A stretch of DNA of 14,578 nt from Rhodanobacteraceae bacterium UBA703 (GTDB taxonomy: Bacteria; Pseudomonadota; Gammaproteobacteria; Xanthomonadales; Rhodanobacteraceae), in contig DBMH01000333.1 of NCBI GenBank assembly GCA_002297645.1, positions 1-14,578 of the forward strand. Reading direction: 5' to 3'. Positions 1-8,542 of the stretch are shown here, piece after piece. Positions within the stretch are counted from its first letter, which is position 1, and the number at the start of each line of letters is the position of its first letter. The notes under the pieces were generated by a model, which had not been told where the DNA came from, did no database searches, and saw only the letters and a list, made by a program, of their open reading frames with translations. The position numbers were made by a program, and so were the translations under genes.

Positions 1-1315
<1,315 letters not shown>

Positions 1316-1381
1316 GGGGTGTCCTCGCAGGGATACGTGCGGTCGCAGAACGCCGTTGCCGTGGCGAATGCGACACGCCTG

Positions 1382-1930
1382 CTACTCGATTTCGCTCTTG
1401 AGGAAGGCGCGCGCGAAACGCCAGTCGCGATCGACGGTGCGCCGGGCCAGGCCGAGGATTTCGGCGGTCTGCTCCAGCGTCAGGCCGGCGAAGTAGCGCA
1501 GTTCGACCACGCGCGCGGCGCGCTCGTCGGCGGCAGCGAGGCGGTCGAGCGCGGCGTCGAGGGCGAGCGCCTGGCCGGCCGCATCGAAGGCGAGCGCATC
1601 GTCGCTGCCGGTTAGGGTCACGCGCAGCCAGTCGCCGCCGGCGTGCAGGCGCAGGTGGTCGCGTGCGCGGTCGCGCAGCAAATGCCGCATCGCCACCGCT
1701 GCGTAGGCGAAGAACTGCGCGTCGTTGCCGAACGCAAGTTCGCGGTTTCCCTGCACGCGCAGGTACAACTCGTGCACCAGCATCGTGGTGTCGAGCGTCG
1801 CGCCGCGCGGCCCGCGCGACAGCGCACGTCCGGCCATCGCCTTCAGGCGTGCGTAGACGGCGCCGAACATCGCGTCGGTCGAGCGGATCGTGCAGGTTTC
1901 CCCGTCGTCGGGCACCGCGTCTTGCGTCAA
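1382..1930 (-). CDS. ECF RNA polymerase sigma factor, TIGR02999/ECF43-like
   Basis: Directs RNA polymerase to a small regulon; likely controlled by the adjacent kinase rather than by an anti-sigma factor. The 182-residue product has region 2 at about 21-92 (LDTTMLVHELYLRV and FFAYAAVAMRHLLRDRARD) and a region 4 helix-turn-helix at about 140-176 (LRYFAGLTLEQTAEILGLARRTVDRDW). Region 2.2 has Thr48-Thr49 where classical ECF factors carry the acidic DAED-type motif. In the Xanthomonas EcfK/PknS and Vibrio EcfP/PknT pairs, as I recall, such factors are switched on by threonine phosphorylation. The start is chosen at TTG 1930, preceded by GGGGGGAGGGGAC; the length then matches the family (about 180-190 residues). 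The same frame stays open upstream to an ATG at 2065 inside the TPR gene, but that extension has no family character. ATG at 1870 would cut into region 2. Family is clear; the start is moderately certain. Confidence 0.9.
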   Translation of the reverse strand: MTQDAVPDDGETCTIRSTDAMFGAVYARLKAMAGRALSRGPRGATLDTTMLVHELYLRVQGNRELAFGNDAQFFAYAAVAMRHLLRDRARDHLRLHAGGDWLRVTLTGSDDALAFDAAGQALALDAALDRLAAADERAARVVELRYFAGLTLEQTAEILGLARRTVDRDWRFARAFLKSEIE

Positions 1931-1943
1931 GTCCCCTCCCCCC
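1931..1943 (-). promoter_or_regulatory. Ribosome binding site that supports the sigma-factor TTG start
   Basis: On the minus strand a purine block GGGGGGAGGGGAC lies directly before TTG. The best Shine-Dalgarno core, GGAGG (1939-1935), sits four bases from the start codon, which is slightly short. It is the only good site near the expected N-terminus of the sigma factor. Confidence 0.5.
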
Positions 1944-1982
1944 GTCGTGCATCGCGGGCGCGGCGGTGCCGCCAAGCATGTG

Positions 1983-2015
1983 CCGGAAACCGCGGTGACG
2001 CAAACCGCGGTCCGG
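1983..2015 (-). terminator. Strong hairpin after the TPR gene, before the sigma gene
   Basis: The 8-bp palindrome ACCGCGGT occurs twice (1989-1996 and 2004-2011), 15 bp apart, flanked by CCGG on both outer sides (1983-1986 and 2012-2015). The two copies can pair with a 7-nt loop and extend through CCGG with a 2-nt bulge. The hairpin begins 10 bp after the TPR stop codon on the minus strand and ends 52 bp before the sigma start. No T-tract follows, so it may be a weak terminator, an attenuator, or two half-sites of a DNA-binding operator. Confidence 0.45.
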
Positions 2016-2025
2016 CCCGACGCCG

Positions 2026-3834
2026 CTACAGTCGCTCGATGTCCGGTGCGGCCTTGCCGAGCCATGCGCGCTTCCAGGCTCGCCGCGCGGACTGCTCTTC
2101 CGCCGCATCGCCCTTGCGCTTGTAGACCTCGGTCAATCCCGCCAGCGCCCAGCCGTTGCCGCGCACTCGCAGCAGGGATTCGCGCAGCGTCTGCTCGGCC
2201 GCGTCGAGGTCGCCCTGGCGGAGCTGGACCGAACCCAGCGATTGGCGAATCGGGTAGTACCAGTACGGCGGCTCCATGTACGACAGCGAATCTTCCACCG
2301 CGATGGCCTCCTTGTAGGCCTTCGCCGCGGCCGCGAGGTCGCCCTGGGCATCGGCCAGCCGCGCGCCGGCGACGAGGCGAGCGGTCTGCACGATTTCCCT
2401 GCCCGGCACGTACCAGTCCGCGTAGGGCTTGAAGTCGGCGCTGCTTTCCAGCGTCGCGATGGCGTCGATTTCGCGTCGGGCGCCTTCGACGTCCTTCTTC
2501 GCGGCGTAGCCGAGCGCGCGCGAATAGTGCGCCAGCGCCGACACCAGTACCTGGTTCCTCGGCGGCGTCTTCAGGGCCAGGATGGTTTCCGGCGGGCTGA
2601 AAATCGCATGCGCGAGGTAGGGTGCGGCCTTGATCGGCTCCAGCAGCGGATAGCGCGCGATCGTCTCGTCGGCGAGCGAGGCGTCGAGCTTCGCGGCGGC
2701 GTCGATCGCGGTTTCGCCGTCGCCGCCCATCTGTGCGGAGAACAGCACGAAATGGATGTTGTGCGGGTAGTAGGCCGACTTGTACAGCGGGTCCGAAGGC
2801 GAGGTCCTGAAATACGCTTCGTCGGCCGCCATGGCGCGCTTGTTGACGTCGAGCGATTCCCGGAACAGTCCCGTGCGGTAGTAGATGTGGGACGGCATGT
2901 GCACGATGTGGCCCGCGCCCGGCATCAGCGCGGCGAGCCGGCGCGCGTGCGGCAGCGCGCGCTCGGGCGTGGCCGAGGACTCGATCGCGTGGATGTAGAG
3001 ATGGATCGCGCCCGGGTGTCCGGGATTGCGGGCCAGCACGGTTTCCAGCGTGGAGAAGATTTCGCCGGCGCGGCCCTTCGGCTTCGTGCCGGCCGCCTCC
3101 CAGTAGTCCCAGGGTTGCGTGTCCATCACCGACTCGGCGTAGAGCGTGGCGACGGTGTCGTCGTCGGGGAATTGCGCGGCGACCTCCTTCATCGCGTCGG
3201 CGAAGGCGCCGTCGAGCGGAGCGCGCTCGGCGGCGGGATCGGCCGAATAGCGCTTCTGCAGGGCCGCGACCAGGGCGCGATCCTTGGCGGGCGCGGCGGG
3301 CGCGAGTTCCACCGCTTTCCCGAGCGCAGTCCAGGCCGGGGCGACGGCTTCGGGCAGCATCGGCGCGTTGATGTTCGGCCCCAGCACGAAGGCTTCGCCC
3401 CAGTACGCCAGCGCGAAGGCGGGATCCTCCTCCTGCGCGGCGCGGAAGGCGCGCTGCGCCTCGGCGTGGTTGAACGCGAAGGCCCAGCGCAGGCCCTGGT
3501 CGAAATACGCCTGCGCCTTCGCGCTCCTCGTGCCCGCCTTCAGGCTCAAGCGGCCCAGGTCGTCGTAGAGCGGCGGCTTGCCGCCGGCGGCTTTCATCGG
3601 TTGAGGCGGGAAGGGCTTGGTTTCCGATCGCCGGGTTTCGGCCTGCGCCAGTACCAGCGTTTGCAGCAGGCGCGGCCGTCCTGTGGTGGTGGGCGTGCAG
3701 GCCGCGCCGGAGAAGTCGAGCAGGGGATCGGGTGCCGGCGTGGTCATGGCGGCCTCTCCCCGCGTGAGCGCGACAGCGCTCGCGAGACTGGCAAATGCCA
3801 CGCCTAGGGCGACAAGCGAAGTGGATCGGTTCAT
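2026..3834 (-). CDS. Exported TPR-repeat protein with conserved histidine motifs
   Basis: 602-residue protein of a widespread TPR family with no assigned reaction. Residues 1-20 are a hydrophobic, signal-like N-terminus, so a periplasmic location is likely. TPR-like helices appear at about 107-150 (AKAQAYFDQGLRWAFAFNHA and AYWGEA) and 530-585 (ending near LTEVYKRKGD). The central part carries clustered histidines: IHLYIHAIE (H278, H282), GHIVHMPSHIY (H309, H312, H316) and YPHNIH (H358, H361). From memory, the PGAGH-HMPSHIY and EPPYWYYPIRQSLG (521-534) blocks recur across this family. GAGGAA lies six bases upstream of ATG 3834, which supports the start. The gene is 79 bp downstream of the delta-60 gene and 95 bp upstream of the sigma gene, all on one strand. 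A TATACT-like CATACT lies upstream (about 3892-3897), but its spacing to any -35 is poor. Function unknown; a metal-binding role is inference. Confidence 0.88.
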   Translation of the reverse strand: MNRSTSLVALGVAFASLASAVALTRGEAAMTTPAPDPLLDFSGAACTPTTTGRPRLLQTLVLAQAETRRSETKPFPPQPMKAAGGKPPLYDDLGRLSLKAGTRSAKAQAYFDQGLRWAFAFNHAEAQRAFRAAQEEDPAFALAYWGEAFVLGPNINAPMLPEAVAPAWTALGKAVELAPAAPAKDRALVAALQKRYSADPAAERAPLDGAFADAMKEVAAQFPDDDTVATLYAESVMDTQPWDYWEAAGTKPKGRAGEIFSTLETVLARNPGHPGAIHLYIHAIESSATPERALPHARRLAALMPGAGHIVHMPSHIYYRTGLFRESLDVNKRAMAADEAYFRTSPSDPLYKSAYYPHNIHFVLFSAQMGGDGETAIDAAAKLDASLADETIARYPLLEPIKAAPYLAHAIFSPPETILALKTPPRNQVLVSALAHYSRALGYAAKKDVEGARREIDAIATLESSADFKPYADWYVPGREIVQTARLVAGARLADAQGDLAAAAKAYKEAIAVEDSLSYMEPPYWYYPIRQSLGSVQLRQGDLDAAEQTLRESLLRVRGNGWALAGLTEVYKRKGDAAEEQSARRAWKRAWLGKAAPDIERL

Positions 3835-3913
3835 GCGTGCTTCCTCGGCGTTCGGGGCAATGAGGGCGGGCGTCGCGTCCGCGGCAGTATGCGCTTCGAT
3901 GCCGGTTCGGGGA

Positions 3914-5312
3914 TCAAGGCTCGAAGCCGTTGGCGAACAGCGGCATCATGGTGCGCGCGGCGGCGAAGTCGTAGCGGGTTCGGGTGGCGTCCACCGCGCT
4001 GCCGACCATGTAGATGTGGTCGCCGGCAAGGATCTGCCCGCGACCCATGAGGATCGTCTCGACGGCGGCGCCGGGCCAGGATTGGAAGAAGATGCCGTCC
4101 TCGCCGAAGCGCGCGTCGAGCTGGCCGTCGGACTTGAACAGCAGCGCGACGCTGAAGCTGGAGTACTCCATCCGCCGTGGCGCCGACCAGGATGCGGCCA
4201 TCCCCGAGTGCGACGATGTTGTGCGCGCGCTCGCCGTTGAAGCCGCCGAGGTCGATGCCGACCTGCACGCGGCCGTGGAAGCCGAACGAGGGGTCCGGCT
4301 GGCCGTCCGGCAGCAGCCGTGCGATGCCGATGTCGTCCCCGAACGGACCCTGGAAGTATCCGGCGACCAGGATGCGGCCCTCGCGGTCGACCGCAATCGC
4401 CTGGGCGAAGTCGATCATCGCGCCGCCCTGGTCGAAGCCGATGAAAGTCCAGCCGTTCCCGGCGGAACCGAAGCCCGTGTCGAGTGCGCCGTTCGCGCCC
4501 AGCCGGATCACGCTCATGTCCCAGCCCGAGCCGCCGGAATGCTGCGCGGCGCCGGCGATCAGGATGCGGCCGTCATCGAGGACGAGCCCGGCCCCGGCCT
4601 GCGACAACGGCGGTGAAGGCGGTGCCGGCGCGAGGCAGGTGCGGCCCGCATCGCCGAAGCTGGAATCCGTGGTGCCGTCCGCCGACAGGCGCAACGCGCA
4701 GGCGAATCCGCGCGCGGGCGTATCGAGGATGGCCGCGCTGCCCAGCACCAGCACCTTTCCGTCCGAAAGCGGAACCAGGTTCGTGATCTCGCCCACGGTC
4801 GCGCCGTCGACCAGCACGGACGGCGCGATCAGGCGCCGGCCGCCGAGAAAGAAACCGGTGTCCGGCGAGCCGTCGGCGTTCAGCCGTCCGACGAGCATGG
4901 CGTAGGAGGGGCTGCCGTGGCCGGCATAGACCAGCTTGCCGTCCGCCGCCTGCGCGACGTCGGCGGCCATGCCGAAGTAGGCGGTACGCACCAGGCCGTC
5001 GTGGTTCGGCCCGAAACGGGTATCCAGTCGGCCGTCGGCTTCGAGTCGCGCCAGCACGGTCTGGTATTCGGAGCGCGGTTGCTCCGGCTGCGCCTTTCGC
5101 GTCGTGCCGATCAGGACGAGGCGTCCGTCCGCCTGCACGATCGCGCGCGCGGCTTCGCCGCCGTCCGCCGGTACGCCGCTCACGGCGATCCGTGCGATGC
5201 CATCGTCGTTGCCGCCGTAGCCCGGGTCGGGAATCGGCAGCGGCGCGGCGCTGGCGAGAGAGGACGCTGCGACGATCGCGATGCCGGCGAGCCAATGGGC
5301 GCAGGGTGTCAT
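3914..5312 (-). pseudogene. Delta-60 repeat secreted protein, interrupted by a +1 frameshift
   Basis: Predicted secreted beta-propeller-like protein. Start ATG 5312 has GGAG six bases upstream and is followed by a signal peptide (about 1-22, ending SSLASA-AP). Six or so delta-60 repeats follow, with the pattern DGRLVLIG...RLEADGRLDTRFG (for example ADGKLVYAG, SDGKVLVLG, DDGRILIAG, REGRILVAG). At about 4167-4170, after GRILVGATAD (D381), the frame breaks: the original frame becomes arginine-rich nonsense (QRRAAVQVRRPARR), while the frame one base further on continues EYSSFSVALLFKSDGQLDARFG and ends at TGA 3914 with the tail PLFANGFEP. Removing one G of the GATGGAG run restores a 465-residue protein. 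Read without correction, the first frame runs on to about 3831 and overlaps the TPR start. This may be a recent mutation or an assembly error. No enzyme motif is visible. Confidence 0.85.
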
Positions 5313-5325
5313 GAGGTTCTCCGCG

Positions 5326-5355
5326 GGGATGGAAGGCCTAGGCCGCCGCCATCCC
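5326..5355 (-). promoter_or_regulatory. Leader hairpin next to the delta-60 ribosome binding site
   Basis: GGGATGG (5326-5332) and CCATCCC (5349-5355) form a perfect 7-bp stem, with an inner GGC/GCC pairing around the 10-bp palindrome GGCCTAGGCC (5335-5344). On the minus strand it ends three bases before the GGAG ribosome binding site (5322-5319) of the delta-60 gene, so it would lie in that gene's 5' leader. A role in translation is inference. Confidence 0.3.
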
Positions 5356-5418
5356 TGGAGAGGCCGGGCGCGATACGGGCAGCCGCGGGGAACGCCATCG
5401 GATGACGGATTGCGACAT

Positions 5419-5434
5419 CGCGGTTCAAACCGCG
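5419..5434. promoter_or_regulatory. 16-bp palindrome between divergent genes, possible operator
   Basis: CGCGGTTCAAACCGCG consists of two perfect 7-bp arms around a CA centre. It lies 25 bp before the glnE start and 106 bp before the divergent delta-60 gene, and it overlaps the putative -35 of glnE. A dimeric repressor site is plausible. Its half AAACCGCG is also found twice in the hairpin upstream of the sigma gene. Confidence 0.4.
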
Positions 5435-5451
5435 CGCACTGCTGCCACAAT
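5424..5451 (+). promoter_or_regulatory. Candidate glnE promoter (leaderless)
   Basis: TTCAAA (5424-5429) and CACAAT (5446-5451) are separated by 16 bases and resemble -35 and -10 boxes. Seven bases separate the -10 box from ATG 5459, so transcription would start at or next to the start codon. That fits the lack of a Shine-Dalgarno sequence there. Confidence 0.4.
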
Positions 5452-5458
5452 CCCGGTC

Positions 5459-8320
5459 ATGCTTGCCCCAGCCGACTGGCCGCGCGCGACGGCCGCCTTC
5501 CTCGACGAGCGCCTGTCGCGGCTCGAACACGCCTGCCGCGAAGCGGGCGTACCGTTCCACGACGATGCCGGCGTCGACGACCACCTGCAGCGCGTCCTGC
5601 TGGCCAGCGATTTCGCCTACGAGAGTTTCCTCGGCGATCCGCGCCTGCTCGGACCGGAGTTCCTGCAACTGATGACCGATCCGCGCCACGCCGACGCGCG
5701 CGCCGGCGTGCTGGCCGACTTGCGCGACGACGAACTGCGGGCGGAACTGCGGCGCTTCCGCCGTCGCGAGGCGCTGCGGCTGATCTGGCGCGACGTCAAT
5801 CGCGCCGACTCGGTCGAGACCACGCTGGCCGGCGCTTCGGTGCTCGCGGATGCCTGCCTCGAAGCCGCGTTGCGCGGCGCCGAGCGGCAGGTGGCGGTGC
5901 GCCACGGCGTGGTGCGCGATGCCGGCGGGCAGCCGCAGCGGCTCGTCGTGCTCGCACTGGGCAAGCTCGGCGGAGGGGAACTGAACTTCTCGTCGGACAT
6001 CGACGTCGTGTTCGCCTTCGCGGAACACGGCGACAGTGACGGTGCGCGTCCGCTCGACGCCAGCGCGTATTACGCCCGCGTCGGCCAGGCGCTGGTGTCG
6101 CTGCTCGCCGACCGCGATGCCGACGGCTACGTGTTCCGCGTCGACCTGCGCCTGCGCCCGTTCGGCAACGCCGGGCGCCTCGCCCTGTCCTTCGCCGCGA
6201 TGGAGCAGTATTTCCAGCGTGAAGGCCGCGACTGGGAGCGCTACGCCTGGATCAAGGCGCGTCCCTGTGCGGGCGACCGCACGGCCGGCGCGCGTCTGCT
6301 CGATACGCTGCGCCCGTTCGTGTTCCGCCGCTATCTCGACTACGGTGCCTTTGCCGGCCTGCGCGAGATGAAGGCGCTGATCGACGCCGAGGTCGCGCGC
6401 AAGGATCTCGCCGACCATCTCAAGCTCGGTCCCGGGGGCATCCGTGAGATCGAGTTCATCGTGCAGCTCGTGCAGTTGATCCGCGGCGGCCGCGAACCGA
6501 CGCTGCGCGTGCGCGGCCTGCTGCCCGCGCTCGCCGCCTGCGAACAGCTCGGCTCGATTCCGCTCGCGCGCGCGCAGACGCTGCGCGAGGCCTATCGTTT
6601 CCTGCGCCGCCTCGAGAACCGCGTGCAGATGTTCGCCGACCAGCAGACGCACGAGATTCCGGCCGATCCGGCGATCCGCGAGCGCATCGCGCTGGCGCTG
6701 GGACGTCCCGGCTGGGACGCGCTCGCGGGCGAGATGAACGTGCATCGGGCCGCCGTCGCCGAGGAGTTCGGCGCATTGATGGCGGTGCGCGCACGCAGCA
6801 GCGCGCAGCAGTCGCAGGCCCAATGGACGGAACTCTGGCGCACGCTGGCGGGCGGCGACGACGTCGATCCGAAGGTGTTGGCCGACGCGGGCTTCGATCC
6901 GCCGCAGGACGCGGCCGCCGAGCTCGAGGCCCTGCTCGGCAGCGTGACCTTCCGCAACATGTCGGCTCGATCGCGCGAGCGGCTCGATCGCGTCATGCCG
7001 GCGTTGTTCGCGGCTGCGTCCGGGCAGCCCGAAGCCGTACGCTGCCTGACGCGGCTGCTGAAGCTGGTGCAGGCGGTCGCGCGGCGCTCCGTCTACCTGG
7101 CCCTGCTCGACGAGCAGCCGGCCGCGCTGAAGCGTCTGAGTGCGGTGTTCTCGGCCAGCGCCTTCCTCGCCGATCGCGTGATATCGCATCCGCTGCTGCT
7201 CGACGACCTGTTCGACGACCGCGTCGAGCAGGGCGCGCCGGCGCGTCACGAGATCGAGGGCGAACTGTCGCGGCGCCTCGGCGCGTTCGGCGAAGCCGAT
7301 CCGGAGGCCGAGATCGAGCTGGTGCAGGAGGTGCGCCAGTCCGCGCTGTTCCGCATCGGCCTGGCGTTTCTCGGCGGCCGCATCGACGCCGTTGCCGCCG
7401 CGCGCGCGCTGGCGGAAGTCGCCGAGGTCGTGCTCGCGACCGTGCTGCGCATCGCGGAGCGCGATCTCGTCGCGTCGCACGGCCGCCTCGGCGAGCGGGC
7501 GCACGACGGCAGCGGTCTCGCCATCGTCGCCTACGGCAGCTTCGGTGGCGCCGAACTCGGATTCGGTTCCGACCTCGATCTCGTGTTCCTGTATGACGGC
7601 GATCTCGCGCAGTCGGAATCCGACGGTCCGCGTCCGCTCGACGGTCAGCGCTACTACGCGCGCCTCGCGCAGCGCATCGTGCACCTGCTCGGCGTGCTGA
7701 CCCGCGCCGGCCGCCTGTACGAGGTCGACGTGCGCCTGCGCCCGGACGGCAGCAAGGGCATGCTCGTGCTGAGTCTCTCGGCCTACGAGGCCTACCAGCG
7801 CGAACGCGCCTGGACCTGGGAACTGCAGGCCCTGGTGCGCGCCCGCGCGGTCGCCGGCGACGTCTCCCTCGCGCGCCGCTTCGCGCAGTTGCGCGAGGAC
7901 GTGCTGGCGACACCGCGCGATGCCGACGCGGTGCGCAAGGACGTCGTCGAGATGCGTACGCGCTGGCGCGCGGAGCGCGATCGTTCCGACGCGCAGCGGT
8001 TCGATCTCAAGCAGGGGAGCGGGGGACTCGTCGACATCGAGTTCCTGCTGCAGGCGCTCGTCCTGATACAGGGCGCGCGGTATCCCGAATTGCGCGGCGA
8101 CGGCAATTCCTCCGACCTGATCGCGCGGCTCGCCGCGGTCGGCGTGCTGGATGCGGCCGACGCGGATGCGCTCGCTCGGGCGCACGCGGACCTGCTCGAA
8201 CGGGCGATCCGCTGCACGCTCGACGCGCGCGCGCGCGTGGTGGCGCGCGATGCGGACGTGGAGCGATCGGCCGGGATCGTGCAGGACGTGGCGGGACGCA
8301 TGGGATTGCGACAGGGGTAG
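5459..8320 (+). CDS. glnE: Bifunctional glutamine synthetase adenylyltransferase/adenylyl-removing enzyme
   Basis: Cytoplasmic enzyme that adds AMP to glutamine synthetase (turning it down) and removes it again, under control of the PII protein and glutamine. The 953-residue length matches the family (about 930-950). Two nucleotidyltransferase halves are visible: LGKLGGGELNFSSDIDVVF (167-185; D180, D182) in the N-terminal adenylyl-removing half, and YGSFGGAELGFGSDLDLVF (692-710; D705, D707) in the C-terminal adenylylating half. Each is followed by a helical domain with a KLGPGGIREIEF or KQGSGGLVDIEF block. An in-frame ATG at 5402 would add 19 residues and has only a distant GGGGA. ATG 5459 already gives an N-terminus longer than that of E. 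coli GlnE before the conserved SDF, and it sits behind a promoter-like sequence, so it is preferred. It stands alone on this strand and converges with the permease gene. Confidence 0.95.
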   Translation: MLAPADWPRATAAFLDERLSRLEHACREAGVPFHDDAGVDDHLQRVLLASDFAYESFLGDPRLLGPEFLQLMTDPRHADARAGVLADLRDDELRAELRRFRRREALRLIWRDVNRADSVETTLAGASVLADACLEAALRGAERQVAVRHGVVRDAGGQPQRLVVLALGKLGGGELNFSSDIDVVFAFAEHGDSDGARPLDASAYYARVGQALVSLLADRDADGYVFRVDLRLRPFGNAGRLALSFAAMEQYFQREGRDWERYAWIKARPCAGDRTAGARLLDTLRPFVFRRYLDYGAFAGLREMKALIDAEVARKDLADHLKLGPGGIREIEFIVQLVQLIRGGREPTLRVRGLLPALAACEQLGSIPLARAQTLREAYRFLRRLENRVQMFADQQTHEIPADPAIRERIALALGRPGWDALAGEMNVHRAAVAEEFGALMAVRARSSAQQSQAQWTELWRTLAGGDDVDPKVLADAGFDPPQDAAAELEALLGSVTFRNMSARSRERLDRVMPALFAAASGQPEAVRCLTRLLKLVQAVARRSVYLALLDEQPAALKRLSAVFSASAFLADRVISHPLLLDDLFDDRVEQGAPARHEIEGELSRRLGAFGEADPEAEIELVQEVRQSALFRIGLAFLGGRIDAVAAARALAEVAEVVLATVLRIAERDLVASHGRLGERAHDGSGLAIVAYGSFGGAELGFGSDLDLVFLYDGDLAQSESDGPRPLDGQRYYARLAQRIVHLLGVLTRAGRLYEVDVRLRPDGSKGMLVLSLSAYEAYQRERAWTWELQALVRARAVAGDVSLARRFAQLREDVLATPRDADAVRKDVVEMRTRWRAERDRSDAQRFDLKQGSGGLVDIEFLLQALVLIQGARYPELRGDGNSSDLIARLAAVGVLDAADADALARAHADLLERAIRCTLDARARVVARDADVERSAGIVQDVAGRMGLRQG

Positions 8321-8363
8321 ATCTTCGGCGCGCGTTCGCGCCGCTGCCGCCCGTCATTGCGAC

Positions 8364-8387
8364 GGCTGGCGCCGTGAGGCGCCGGCC
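8364..8387. terminator. Hairpin between convergent glnE and permease genes
   Basis: GGCTGGCGCC-GTGA-GGCGCCGGCC forms a 10-bp stem with one T-G wobble and a 4-nt loop, 44 bp after the glnE stop. Neither strand has a T-tract behind it. It is a candidate terminator for glnE by position only. The rest of the 8321-8542 gap shows no gene. Confidence 0.4.
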
Positions 8388-8542
8388 GCCAACGGCAGCA
8401 AATTTCCCGACGGGTCTTCGCGGCCTTCCCGGACCGTAGGCGACGACGAGCGGCGATGGCGGGGCGGCGGCGCGTCAAACGATGCCCGCGACCTGGCCAT
8501 CCGCGGATCGGGCGGAAACCGGACGGGGCGCGCCGTGCGCCG

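Noticed and set aside
2242..3807. Plus-strand open frame of 521 codons
   Set aside because: Antisense shadow of the TPR gene; it shows no motif, while the minus strand shows clear family blocks.
3831..4162. Original-frame continuation of the delta-60 gene past the frameshift
   Set aside because: It is arginine-rich and lacks repeat homology. The repeat pattern resumes in the next frame and ends at 3914.
5402..5458. Longer glnE start
   Set aside because: It adds 19 residues with no family counterpart, has only a distant GGGGA, and would overlap the promoter-like sequence. It is not fully excluded.
5309..8185. Minus-strand open frame of 958 codons opposite glnE
   Set aside because: Remarkably long, but the plus strand encodes an intact GlnE. 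Long antisense frames arise easily when stop codons are rare in GC-rich DNA.
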